This document shows, one piece after another, positions 18,455 through 27,764 of a DNA stretch of 37,104 nt. The DNA is from a bacterium. GTDB taxonomy: Bacteria > Patescibacteriota > Minisyncoccia > UBA6257 > 02-FULL-45-10c. Numbering within the stretch: the stretch's first letter is position 1; each line of letters opens with the position of its first letter. Under the pieces are notes generated by a model, which worked only from the letters and a program-made list of their open reading frames with translations, was not told where the DNA came from and searched no databases. The translations under genes and the position numbers were made by a program. The stretch covers positions 1 to 37,104 of the forward strand of contig JAJYMK010000003.1 of the NCBI GenBank assembly GCA_021786945.1, in the 5' to 3' direction.

Positions 18455-18829
18455 ATGAAACTTTTTAATGACTGGGAAAAGTATAAGAAAATATTGATTG
18501 ATGATCAGGCTAAGAGATTCGAAAAAGAGCCGGAAAATCAGAAAAGGATTGAAGAATTAACAAAAAAGTTTGATTTATTGCAGGCTGCTTTTGATCAGCT
18601 TTCCGATGAACAGAAGGCTATGCTTGAAAACGTACCTAGAACTAAGGAAGAATGGGAGAATTTTAATGAAATCGGGGACGATATGGATAAAAAAGAAGAA
18701 CAATTGGATGAGATTTGGACCGAGATAGATTCAGCAGTTGATCAGCTTCCGTTTAGTAGCGAGGAACTTAACGAAAAATTCAAGCAGTTGGCAATGCTTA
18801 TAGCCAAGAAGCATCATTTGAATAACTAG
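18455..18829 (+). CDS. hypothetical helical/coiled-coil protein
   Basis: 124 aa, charged and helix-rich (QKRIEELTKKFDLLQAAFDQLSDEQKAML). Confidence 0.65.
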   Translation: MKLFNDWEKYKKILIDDQAKRFEKEPENQKRIEELTKKFDLLQAAFDQLSDEQKAMLENVPRTKEEWENFNEIGDDMDKKEEQLDEIWTEIDSAVDQLPFSSEELNEKFKQLAMLIAKKHHLNN

Positions 18830-18837
18830 TTTTTAAT

Positions 18838-18866
18838 TTGACTTTTGTTCTGATAGACTGCACAAT
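18838..18866 (+). promoter_or_regulatory. Putative promoter of the 18910 gene
   Basis: TTGACT, 17-nt spacer, CACAAT; weak -10 match. Confidence 0.3.
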
Positions 18867-18909
18867 TCCACATTAGAACCTTATTTCTTATTTTAAGAGG
18901 AGGCTGTTT

Positions 18910-19155
18910 ATGTTTAAGAATTGGAAATTTATCTATACCGAATCTGATCATGCTTTTATGAATAAGGATTCGATAAAGAAGGTGGTCGTGCCATTGAAGG
19001 CCCAGTGTGCCGATGATGCCGTAAAAGAAGGAAAAGAGCTCTGGGTAGCTAGGCTGAAAGAGGGCGAGGACGCCGAGGGAGCCAAAAAGATAAACGGAAC
19101 TTACTTTTGGCCCAACAATCCTAAAGTGGTTCTGGAAATAGACATAATTCCTTAA
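18910..19155 (+). CDS. hypothetical small protein
   Basis: 81 aa with strong Shine-Dalgarno AAGAGGAGG (18895-18903) 6 nt before the ATG and a terminator 30 nt after the stop. Confidence 0.75.
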   Translation: MFKNWKFIYTESDHAFMNKDSIKKVVVPLKAQCADDAVKEGKELWVARLKEGEDAEGAKKINGTYFWPNNPKVVLEIDIIP

Positions 19156-19184
19156 AAGCTTTCATGATTGAGCTTATCAATCAC

Positions 19185-19216
19185 AAAAGCCCCGTTTAAC
19201 AACGGGGCTTTTTTAT
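19185..19216 (+). terminator. Rho-independent terminator
   Basis: AAAAGCCCCGTTTAACAACGGGGCTTTTTT. Confidence 0.9.
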
Positions 19217-19232
19217 AATGTATAATTACAAT

Positions 19233-19718
19233 ATGATTATTGTTTTAGACAACATTCGTAGCCTTTTTAATGTTGGCACGGTTTTTAGGACCGCTGATGC
19301 CGTTGGCGCCGAAAAAATATATTTGTGCGGCATTACACCGGAACCAATTGATAGATTCGGAAGAATTCGCCCGCAATTGGCCAAAGTTTCTTTAGGTGCC
19401 GAAAAAACAATGCCATGGGAATATAGTTTGAGTTGTATAAAAGTTTTAAACGACTTAAAAAAGAAAGGTTATAAAATTTTTGCGGTAGAGCAGGATAAAA
19501 AATCGATTCCTTATTTTCGACTTAAATTGAAAAAATCGGATTTAGAAAAAGTAGTTTTGGTTTTTGGAAACGAAGTGGACGGGGTTTCTAGAAACGTCCT
19601 TAAAAAATCAGATAAAATTTTGGAAATTCCTATGCTGGGAAAAAAAGAATCTTTGAATGTCAGTGTGAGTTTTGGAATCGTAGTTTTTGGTTTGAGATAC
19701 GGAAATATAAAAAAATAG
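19233..19718 (+). CDS. TrmH/SpoU family RNA 2'-O-methyltransferase
   Basis: MIIVLDNIRSLFNVGTVFRTADAVGAEKIYLCG; VLVFGNEVDGVSRNVL; IPMLGKKESLNVSVSFGIVVFGLRY. Internal ATG 19233 preferred over track start 19218. Confidence 0.92.
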   Translation: MIIVLDNIRSLFNVGTVFRTADAVGAEKIYLCGITPEPIDRFGRIRPQLAKVSLGAEKTMPWEYSLSCIKVLNDLKKKGYKIFAVEQDKKSIPYFRLKLKKSDLEKVVLVFGNEVDGVSRNVLKKSDKILEIPMLGKKESLNVSVSFGIVVFGLRYGNIKK

Positions 19719-19787
19719 CATTTTTTTACTTATTTAGTGGCTTAGCGGGGTGCGATAGTTTTGTATTTGTTATAGTATTAAAATATT

Positions 19788-20867
19788 ATGATGAAAAATA
19801 AGAAAAAATTGAAAATTGCGCAAATTGCTCCGCTTTGGTTTCCGATTCCTCCTAAAAAATATGGCGGCATCGAAAGAGTGGTTGCGCAGCTTTGTGACGG
19901 GTTAGTTGATAGAGGGCATGATGTTACGCTTTTCGCCGCTCCGGGAAGTAAAACTAAAGCTAAATTAGTTAGTGTGTTTCCAAAACCACTGATAGAGGCC
20001 GGAGTTTCCTGGTCCGATCCTTTTTGGAATTTAAGAAATTTATCCAAGGCTTATAAATTAGCCGATATCGGCAAGTTCGATATCGTTCATTCACATCTTG
20101 ATATATGGACATTGCTTTTTCAGGATTTAGTAAAAGTTCCGACGTTGCACACGATGCATAATTCTCTTTATAAAACCGGAGTAGAAATAAATAAGGATTT
20201 CAGATTAAAACTTTTTAATGAAGAAAGAAAAAAAACCAACATTGTTTTTATCAGTAAGTCGGCTAAAAAACAGTCCGCTATTAAATTTAAAAAAGACAGG
20301 GTTATATATAATGGCATAAACCTTGATAAATATAAATTTAATCCCAAGGGCGGTGATCACTTCGTCTGGGTTTCCAGAGTCGATGATTATAAGGGTATCG
20401 AAACTGCGATAGCAGCGGCTGAAAAAATGAAAATAGAATTGTTGTTGGCCGGAAGGTTGGATAAAAGCCAGGTGAATTATTTTAACAGAAAAATTAAACC
20501 GCATTTAAATAAAAAAATTCGATATGTTGGTGAATTGACCGAGGATCAGCTTTCGGTTTTTTATGGAAAAGCAAAGGCTTTTATTTATCCGATTGCCTGG
20601 GAGGAGCCTTTTGGATTGGTTGTCGCCGAATCTATGGCTTGCGGAACCCCGGTAATAGCCTATAAACGCGGCTCTATGCCGGAATTGATTGAAAATGGCA
20701 AATCCGGTTTTGTTGTTAAAGATTTTAAGGGATTATTGAAAGCTATGAAAGAAATTGAAAAAATTGACAGAGGCGAGGTGAGGAGAAGGGTTGAAAAGTT
20801 TTTCAGTAAGGAAATTATGGTAAAAAATTATGAAGATTTTTATTACGAATTAATTTCCAAAAAATAA
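19788..20867 (+). CDS. glycosyltransferase family 4
   Basis: KIAQIAPLWFPIPPKKYGGIERVVAQLCDGLVDRGHDVTLFA; WEEPFGLVVAESMACGTPVIAYKRGSMPELIENGKSGFVV. Confidence 0.93.
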   Translation: MMKNKKKLKIAQIAPLWFPIPPKKYGGIERVVAQLCDGLVDRGHDVTLFAAPGSKTKAKLVSVFPKPLIEAGVSWSDPFWNLRNLSKAYKLADIGKFDIVHSHLDIWTLLFQDLVKVPTLHTMHNSLYKTGVEINKDFRLKLFNEERKKTNIVFISKSAKKQSAIKFKKDRVIYNGINLDKYKFNPKGGDHFVWVSRVDDYKGIETAIAAAEKMKIELLLAGRLDKSQVNYFNRKIKPHLNKKIRYVGELTEDQLSVFYGKAKAFIYPIAWEEPFGLVVAESMACGTPVIAYKRGSMPELIENGKSGFVVKDFKGLLKAMKEIEKIDRGEVRRRVEKFFSKEIMVKNYEDFYYELISKK

Positions 20868-20870
20868 AAA

Positions 20871-21941
20871 ATGAAAATAGCAATGATGGTAGCGGGGCAA
20901 TTTCCCATTCCTCAGCCCCAAAATATTGTTTACGCACCCATGGATATAGCCGCTTATATAAGCGAAGAATTGGTAAAGCGCGGGCATACAGTTCATTTTT
21001 ATGCGCCAACCGGATCTAGGGTGAAGGCAAGTAAAATTATTTCAGGAAATTTATCACCTCTAGATAAAGTCATAAAAAAATTTGAAAAAAATGCTGATTT
21101 TTGCAAGATTTTTTCTCTGTGGGATCAATATTTAATTTCATTAATATTTAAAAATCACAAAAAAGAAAAATATGATTTAATTCATATTCATCCGGTTGAT
21201 AGGGCTTTGCCTTTTGCCCTTGAAAATTTTGATGTTCCGGTGGTTTATACCTTACACGATCCTATTTATTCATGGAGAGCAAAAATATTTAATTTGTTTT
21301 CAAGTAAGAATCAATATTATGTGCCTATCAGTAATGCTCAAAAAAAGCCCGCTCCAGAATTAAATTATTTAAAGACGATTTATAACGGGATAAAATTGGA
21401 AGAATTTCCTTTTTCGGAAAAATCGGGGGATTATTTGCTTTTTGTTGGTCGGATTATGAAAGAAAAGGGCGTTGCGGAAGCAGTTCAGATAGCCAAAAAA
21501 TTAAACGAGAAACTTTTGATTATTGGACCAACATCAAAAGATAATTATTGGAATAAAAAAATAAAGCCGTATCTCGGAAAAAAAATTAAATATATTGGAT
21601 ATGTTCCAAGAAAGAAATTGTTTAGATATTATAGAAACGCAAAGGCTTTTTTGTTTCCTTTACAATGGGACGAGCCTTTCGGTTTAACTATGACGGAGTC
21701 CATGGCTTGTGGAACTCCGGTAATAGCTTATAACCGTGGTTCTATTCCCGAAATTATTAGAAATGGAAAAAATGGATTTGTTGTAAAAAATTTAAAAGAA
21801 ATGATTGTTGCAATAAAAAATATTGAAAAAATAAACCGTAAGGAATGCCGTTCTAGCGTTGAGGCGCAATTTAGTTTTAAAACTATGGCCGATAATTATG
21901 AAAAAGAATTTTTGAAAATAATTAGAAAAAATAATGATTAG
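20871..21941 (+). CDS. glycosyltransferase family 4 (paralog of the preceding gene)
   Basis: LFVGRIMKEKGVAEAVQIAKKL; WDEPFGLTMTESMACGTPVIAYNRGSIPEIIRNGKNGFVV. Confidence 0.93.
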   Translation: MKIAMMVAGQFPIPQPQNIVYAPMDIAAYISEELVKRGHTVHFYAPTGSRVKASKIISGNLSPLDKVIKKFEKNADFCKIFSLWDQYLISLIFKNHKKEKYDLIHIHPVDRALPFALENFDVPVVYTLHDPIYSWRAKIFNLFSSKNQYYVPISNAQKKPAPELNYLKTIYNGIKLEEFPFSEKSGDYLLFVGRIMKEKGVAEAVQIAKKLNEKLLIIGPTSKDNYWNKKIKPYLGKKIKYIGYVPRKKLFRYYRNAKAFLFPLQWDEPFGLTMTESMACGTPVIAYNRGSIPEIIRNGKNGFVVKNLKEMIVAIKNIEKINRKECRSSVEAQFSFKTMADNYEKEFLKIIRKNND

Positions 21942-22401
21942 ATTAAAGCGAATATTTTTATTTTCCGGATTTTTTGTTTTAACGGCTATTTTGGGATTTA
22001 TTTATTTTTTTGTAGGCCATAAATATGGAGTTGTAAGTATAAAAATAGGGGAAAATAGTTTTGATGCCGAAGTAGCCGAATCGATGGCGCAAAAAGCAAG
22101 GGGTCTTTCATATAGGGATAGCTTGGATAAAAAGGGTGCGATGTATTTTGATTTCGGGAAAGAGGATAAATACGGTTTTTGGATGATGGGTATGAAATTC
22201 CCTATAGATATAGTTTGGATAAAAAATAATATAGTGGTTGGTATAGAAAAAAATGTTCCGGCTCCGGTCGCGGGAACTCCGGAATCGGCTTTAAAAATTT
22301 ATTACCCCCCCGAAGCAATTGATAAGGTTGTTGAGATAAGCGCGGGTCTTAGCGATGAATTGGGTATAAAAATAGGAGATAATTTTGTTATCCTAAGATA
22401 A
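21934..22401 (+). CDS. DUF192 family protein with N-terminal membrane anchor
   Basis: AESMAQKARGLSYRDSLDKKGAMYFDFGKEDKYGFWMMGMKFPIDIVWIKNNIVVGIEKNVPAP is the DUF192 signature. Confidence 0.88.
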   Translation: MIRLKRIFLFSGFFVLTAILGFIYFFVGHKYGVVSIKIGENSFDAEVAESMAQKARGLSYRDSLDKKGAMYFDFGKEDKYGFWMMGMKFPIDIVWIKNNIVVGIEKNVPAPVAGTPESALKIYYPPEAIDKVVEISAGLSDELGIKIGDNFVILR

Positions 22402-23618
22402 TGGAGAACGAGGAAAAACCGAAAAAGATCATAGGTTTGACGCCCAATGTTTTTTGGCTGGGAGTTGTTAGTTTGATGAATGATTTTTCCGGAGAGATGG
22501 TTTATTCGGTAATGCCGGGATTTTTAACAACCGTTTTCGGAGCCCCGCCTATCTTAATTGGTTTTTTGGAGGGATTTGCTGATGCCTTGGCCAGCTTTCT
22601 TAAAATCTATTTTGGCTGGTTTTCCGATAAGATTAAAAAAAGAAAAATTTTATCCGTCATTGGTTACTCCGTTTCCACAACCACTCGCTGGTTTCTGGCT
22701 TTTACTTCAAATTATTGGCAAGTTTTCTTTTTAAGGGCTATTGATAGAAGCGGAAAAGGACTGAGGGACTCTCCTAGGGATGCCCTCATTTCGGAATCGG
22801 TTGAGGAGAGAGATTTAGGCAGATCTTTTGGGTATCATCGCGCCATGGATACTGCTGGAAAGGTACTAGGGCCTTTGTCTGCAATTGTTATTTTGCCGAT
22901 AATATTGAATGACTACAGACTGCTTTTTAAAATCGCTTTTGTTTTTGGAATTTTTGCGGTTATGTCATTTTTCTTTGTGAAAGAAATAGGGGGACGTAAG
23001 TCTGAATTAAAAAATGAAAACGAAGTTAAAGCTCTTGATTTCAAGAAAATTTTTTCTTTAAAAGAATATACGCCTGAATTTAAGATGTTTATTCTTTCGA
23101 TATTCATTTTTGGTTTAGGCCAAATGCCTATTGCCTTAACTCTTCTTAAATCAAGAGAGGTTGCGAATGGCAGTTTTTCTATTCCCCTTATGTATTTCAT
23201 TACAAACCTTGCCTTTGCTTTATTTGCTATTCCTGCGGGAAAAATATCGGATAAAATTGGGGAGAGAAAGATATTGGTTTTGGGATTTTTGGCCGCTATT
23301 ATCGGGTATGTAAACCTCGCTGTTTTTAAAAATATTTATTTTGTTGTTTTTGGTTTTGTCATGCTCGGTGTCTATTCGGCTATGACTGATGGCATTGAAA
23401 GAGCTCTGACAACAAAACTCGTCGTTAGAGAAAGATTGGCTGCTGGGCAGGGTTTTTTGAATGCGGCAGTCGGTATTTCCTCTTTACTTTCGAGTTTGAT
23501 TGGGGGTTGGATTTGGACATCTTTCGGTTCGGCTCCGGCATTTGCCTACGGAGTTTTTATGATGGTAGTGGGACTCTTTTCGTTTATTAATTTAAACAAG
23601 AACAGAGGCGTGGCTTAA
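22401..23618 (+). CDS. MFS transporter
   Basis: GFLEGFADALASFLKIYFGWFSDKIKKRK; RAIDRSGKGLRDSPRDALISES; polytopic. Confidence 0.9.
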   Translation: MENEEKPKKIIGLTPNVFWLGVVSLMNDFSGEMVYSVMPGFLTTVFGAPPILIGFLEGFADALASFLKIYFGWFSDKIKKRKILSVIGYSVSTTTRWFLAFTSNYWQVFFLRAIDRSGKGLRDSPRDALISESVEERDLGRSFGYHRAMDTAGKVLGPLSAIVILPIILNDYRLLFKIAFVFGIFAVMSFFFVKEIGGRKSELKNENEVKALDFKKIFSLKEYTPEFKMFILSIFIFGLGQMPIALTLLKSREVANGSFSIPLMYFITNLAFALFAIPAGKISDKIGERKILVLGFLAAIIGYVNLAVFKNIYFVVFGFVMLGVYSAMTDGIERALTTKLVVRERLAAGQGFLNAAVGISSLLSSLIGGWIWTSFGSAPAFAYGVFMMVVGLFSFINLNKNRGVA

Positions 23619-23694
23619 TTTTATTTTTTTGGATTACCGCTAATAAAAAGGTTAATTTTTGTTATAATTAATATAAATAAATATTTATAAAAAT

Positions 23695-24714
23695 ATGAAA
23701 ATAAAAATTGCAATAAATGGTTTCGGCAGAATCGGTAGACTATTATTTAGAGAGATGTGGAAAGATGATAATTTTGAAATTGTAGCCATAAATGATTTGG
23801 GTGATATTGAAAACCTGGCTTATTTATTGAAATATGACACGGTTTACAGAAAATTTAACCAAGAGGTAGTGACGGGTAGTGGGGAATTGATAGTTGGTGG
23901 CAAAAAAATAAAGATATTACAAGAAAAGGAACCGTTAAAATTGCCCTGGAAAGATTTGGGAATTGATATAGTGGTTGAATCGACTGGGGTTTTTGATTCT
24001 TACGAAAAAGCTGAAGTACACTTGAAAGCCGGGGCTAAAAAAGTTGTGATAACCGCTCCGTCAAAGGATGCCGAAAGAGATGACGCTAAAACGGTTTTAA
24101 TGGGAATTAATGAGGCTAATTTTAAGGTTTGTAAAATTACTTCAAATGGATCGTGCACTACCAATGCTACTTCTCCGGTTGCGGAAATTATGAAGGAAAC
24201 TATTGGTATTAAAAAAGCAATTTTAAATACAGTGCATTCATATACAGCTACACAAAGCATAGTCGATGGTCCGGTCAGGGGAAAAGATTTTAGAAGGGGC
24301 AGGGCGGCAGCACAAAATATTTCTCCTTCTACTACCGGTGCGGCTATATCCGTTGCCCGCGCAATTCCAGAACTTGATGGAAAGTTCGGCGGCGTAGCTG
24401 TCAGGGTGCCAAGCATTACCGGGTCATTGGTTGACTTTACTTTTATTGCCGAGCGGGACACCACTGTTGAGGAGATAAACGAAATTTTTAAAAAAGCCGA
24501 GAAAGAAAAACGCTGGGAGGGCATATTTAAAACAACAGAAGATCAGATTGTTTCATCGGATATCATAGGTGAGCCGTATGGAGCCATAATCGATCTTAAA
24601 TTTACACAAGTTGTCGGCGGTGATTTAGTGAAGATTTTTTCTTGGTATGACAACGAGGCCGGATATGTTTCTGTTTTAATGAAACATATTCAAAAAGCAT
24701 CCGAGACTTTATAG
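23695..24714 (+). CDS. gap: glyceraldehyde-3-phosphate dehydrogenase
   Basis: KIAINGFGRIGRLLFREM; SNGSCTTNATSPV catalytic Cys; SYTATQSIVDGP; WYDNEAGY. Confidence 0.96.
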   Translation: MKIKIAINGFGRIGRLLFREMWKDDNFEIVAINDLGDIENLAYLLKYDTVYRKFNQEVVTGSGELIVGGKKIKILQEKEPLKLPWKDLGIDIVVESTGVFDSYEKAEVHLKAGAKKVVITAPSKDAERDDAKTVLMGINEANFKVCKITSNGSCTTNATSPVAEIMKETIGIKKAILNTVHSYTATQSIVDGPVRGKDFRRGRAAAQNISPSTTGAAISVARAIPELDGKFGGVAVRVPSITGSLVDFTFIAERDTTVEEINEIFKKAEKEKRWEGIFKTTEDQIVSSDIIGEPYGAIIDLKFTQVVGGDLVKIFSWYDNEAGYVSVLMKHIQKASETL

Positions 24715-24717
24715 TTT

Positions 24718-25776
24718 ATGAGAAATTACCTTGTTTTAACTGGTTTTTTGATTGGATTATTTTTTGGAATTATTTTGGTTGGAAGGCAGATTTCCGTTGC
24801 TTATGAGGATTCGATAAATAGGGACCTAGAGGCAAAAATATTGGCTATTAAAGCTTTTGAGGCTGAAAATCTTAAAAAAGCTCAGGATTCCAGAACGGCT
24901 AATATAATTTTAGTCGGAGATATAATGCTTTCTCGTGCTGTGGGTAAAAAAATGAATTCTGTAAATAATTTTAATTTTCCGTTTTTGAAAATATCAGATA
25001 CTTTAAGGGGCGCAGATTTCGTTTTCGCTAATTTAGAAGGACCTATTTCTAATGGCGGTAAAAATCAGGGAAGTGTTTATTCTTTCAGAGCAGATCCTAA
25101 AGTAATTGATGGTTTGGTTTTTGCTAATTTCGGAGTCTTGTCTTTGGCAAACAATCATATTTGGGATTATGGGCAATCTGCTTTGTTGGATACTTTTAAG
25201 AATTTAAAAAATGCCGGCATTTTATATGTTGGTGCTGGTGAAAACTCTGCGAAAGCCAATGAATTGGCTATAAAAGAAGTCAGGGGAAATAAAATCGGTT
25301 TTTTGGCTTACACGGATTTATATCCAAAAAGTTTTGAGGCCGGAAAAAATTATCCTGGGATAAGCAACTTTGATCTGAAAAATATTCTGAATAAAATATC
25401 TCAGGCCAAGGCCAGTAGTACTGTAGATTTTTTATTAGTTTCATTGCATTGGGGAGATGAGTATGCGGATGTTCCTACAGATAAACAGAAAGAAATAGCC
25501 AGACAGCTTATAGATGCGGGAGCGGATATTATTATTGGCCATCATCCTCACGTTGTTCAGCAATTTGAATCCTATAAAAACGGTTTAATTTTTTATAGTT
25601 TGGGTAATTTTGTTTTCGATCAAAACTTCTCCGAAGAAACAATGTCGGGATATTTGGTAAAGATAAAGCTTTTGGATAAAAAAATAAAAGATTGGAGCAT
25701 ATCAGGAACAATTATAAACAAAGATTTTCAGGCTGAGCTTGATGGTTTGGTTGGCGGACAAGATATCGCTAATTAA
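24718..25776 (+). CDS. CapA-like metallophosphatase-fold protein
   Basis: IILVGDIMLSRAVGKKM; FANLEGPIS; LANNHIWDYG; VSLHWGDEY; IIGHHPHVVQ; YSLGNFVFDQ. Confidence 0.92.
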   Translation: MRNYLVLTGFLIGLFFGIILVGRQISVAYEDSINRDLEAKILAIKAFEAENLKKAQDSRTANIILVGDIMLSRAVGKKMNSVNNFNFPFLKISDTLRGADFVFANLEGPISNGGKNQGSVYSFRADPKVIDGLVFANFGVLSLANNHIWDYGQSALLDTFKNLKNAGILYVGAGENSAKANELAIKEVRGNKIGFLAYTDLYPKSFEAGKNYPGISNFDLKNILNKISQAKASSTVDFLLVSLHWGDEYADVPTDKQKEIARQLIDAGADIIIGHHPHVVQQFESYKNGLIFYSLGNFVFDQNFSEETMSGYLVKIKLLDKKIKDWSISGTIINKDFQAELDGLVGGQDIAN

Positions 25777-25784
25777 GATATAAT

Positions 25785-26246
25785 ATGAATATGGTTATTT
25801 ATATTGCCGCCGATCACAGAGGTTTTAAACATAAAGAAGAAATAAAAAATTATTTAGTTAGTCTTGGTTATTCGGTTAATGATATGGGAAATGAAAAGTA
25901 TGACGAATCCGATGATTATCCGGATTTTGCTGAAAGGGTAGCTGAAAAAGTTGCATTGGGCGGATCTTTGGGTATTTTAATTTGTGGTTCTGGAGTAGGT
26001 ATGGATATTGTGGCTAATAAATTTCCCGGAGTTCGTTCGGCCTTGGTTTGCGATCCCGAACAAGCTATGGATGCCAGAACAGATGATGATGTAAATATCT
26101 TAACAATTGCGGCCGATTACACTTCTGTTGAAGCAAGTAAGAAGATAATCTCTCTTTCTCTTACTACGGTATTTTCCGGAGAAGAAAAATACAAAAGAAG
26201 GATAAAGAAAATAGAAGAATTGGAAATAAAAATTAAAAATAAATAA
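25785..26246 (+). CDS. rpiB: ribose-5-phosphate isomerase B
   Basis: IYIAADHRGFKHKEEIKNYL; DYPDFAERVAEKV; GILICGSGVGMDIVANKFPGVRSALV. MVIYIAADHRG at 25791 is an alternative start. Confidence 0.95.
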   Translation: MNMVIYIAADHRGFKHKEEIKNYLVSLGYSVNDMGNEKYDESDDYPDFAERVAEKVALGGSLGILICGSGVGMDIVANKFPGVRSALVCDPEQAMDARTDDDVNILTIAADYTSVEASKKIISLSLTTVFSGEEKYKRRIKKIEELEIKIKNK

Positions 26247-26252
26247 TTTTTT

Positions 26253-26897
26253 ATGAAAGTTATTCCAGCTATTAATGAGCCGACTTTCGAAAAAGTAAAG
26301 GAAAAAATTTTTCAGACCCGAGATATATTGGGGGCTTTAAGGGTGCACATCGATGTTACTGATGGTAAATTTACGGCGCACCAAACCTGGAATGATGTTA
26401 GCGACCTTATTAACCTCAGGTTTATTACCAATAATTTTAATTTTAATTTAGGTGTTCATTTGATGGTAAATAACCCAGACGAGATTATTGATTCTTGGTT
26501 TAGCGCCGGAATGCATGCTATAGTCGCTCATTTTGAAACAATAAAAAATATAGATTTAATTTTGGATAAGTGCGAAAAGAACGGAGTAGAATTTGTTTTG
26601 GCCGTAAATCCCTCTACAGCACTGGATTCAATAGGTGATATAAAAAAATATAAAAACATTGAGCTTTTAGCGGTTGAACCTGGTTCTGCCGGACAGAAAT
26701 TTGAAGAAATAACTATTGAGAAAATAAAACAACTACGCACGAAGGGATTTGGTGGTAAAATAGTAATTGATGGTGGTATTAATCCGGAAACCGCCAAGAA
26801 AGTAAGAGAGGCTGGCGCTGATGCGATAGTTTCGGCCTCGTATATCTGGAATAATCTTAATCCAAAAAAAGGTTACGAAGAATTAAAAGCAGCTTAA
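26253..26897 (+). CDS. rpe: ribulose-phosphate 3-epimerase family protein
   Basis: VHIDVTDGKF; LGVHLMVNNPDEII; VEPGSAGQKFEEITIEKIKQLR; IVIDGGINPETAKKVREAGADAIVSASYIW. Confidence 0.9.
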   Translation: MKVIPAINEPTFEKVKEKIFQTRDILGALRVHIDVTDGKFTAHQTWNDVSDLINLRFITNNFNFNLGVHLMVNNPDEIIDSWFSAGMHAIVAHFETIKNIDLILDKCEKNGVEFVLAVNPSTALDSIGDIKKYKNIELLAVEPGSAGQKFEEITIEKIKQLRTKGFGGKIVIDGGINPETAKKVREAGADAIVSASYIWNNLNPKKGYEELKAA

Positions 26898-26904
26898 TTT
26901 TTAT

Positions 26905-27762
26905 ATGGAAATTCATGAGAAAAAAATGGAATTTTTGGAAGAGATGGCCAATCTTTTGCGTGAAGATGTTATTGAAATGCTTCTGGAGGCTGGCTCCGGA
27001 CATAGCGCCGGGCCTTTAGGAATGGCCGATATTTTTTCAGCTTTATATTTTCATGTTCTTAATCATGATCCAAAGAATCCTGATTGGGCGGACAGAGATC
27101 GTTTGGTTTTATCAAATGGCCATATTTGTCCGATAAGATATGCCGCTATGGCTAGAGCTGGTTATTTTCCGATAGAGGAATTACTGACTCTGAGAAAAAT
27201 AAATTCAAGATTACAAGGCCATCCTCACAGAAAAATTTTACCGGGAGTTGAAACCACATCCGGCCCTTTGGGTTCGGGTTTGTCGCAGGCTATTGGCATG
27301 GCTTTAGCCGGAAGATTGGATAATAAAAAATATAGAGTTTTTTGCGCTATGTCGGATGGAGAATTGGAAGAGGGGAATACTTGGGAAGCTTTTATGTTTG
27401 CCGGTAAAAACAGATTGAATAATCTTGTAGCTATAATCGACAGAAATAATATTCAGATAGATGGAAATACCGAAGATATTATGCCGCTCGAACCATTGAG
27501 ACAAAAATTCGAAGCTTTTAATTGGAATGTGGTGGAAATCGACGGACATAATATTGAGCAGTTTATAGATGCAACTAATGAAGCCAAAGCAATTCATGAT
27601 AAACCAACCGTAATCATTGCTCATACTATTCCTGGAAAGGGTGTGAGTTTTATGGAAAATGATTATACATGGCACGGTAAACCACCAACAGCCGAGGAGG
27701 CTGCGAAAGCTTTAAATGAGCTTAGAACATTGGGCGGAAAAATTAAAAGCGAGCATGAATAA
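26905..27762 (+). CDS. transketolase, N-terminal (TPP-binding) subunit
   Basis: GSGHSAGPLGMADIFSALYF; LSNGHICPIRYAAMARAGYFP; GPLGSGLSQAIGMALAGRL; MSDGELEEGNTWEAFMFAGKNRLNNLVAIIDRNNIQIDG. Confidence 0.95.
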   Translation: MEIHEKKMEFLEEMANLLREDVIEMLLEAGSGHSAGPLGMADIFSALYFHVLNHDPKNPDWADRDRLVLSNGHICPIRYAAMARAGYFPIEELLTLRKINSRLQGHPHRKILPGVETTSGPLGSGLSQAIGMALAGRLDNKKYRVFCAMSDGELEEGNTWEAFMFAGKNRLNNLVAIIDRNNIQIDGNTEDIMPLEPLRQKFEAFNWNVVEIDGHNIEQFIDATNEAKAIHDKPTVIIAHTIPGKGVSFMENDYTWHGKPPTAEEAAKALNELRTLGGKIKSEHE

Positions 27763-27764
27763 AA

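Noticed and set aside
24000-24524. 174-aa minus-strand ORF opposite gap
   Set aside because: Antisense shadow of the well-supported GAPDH gene.
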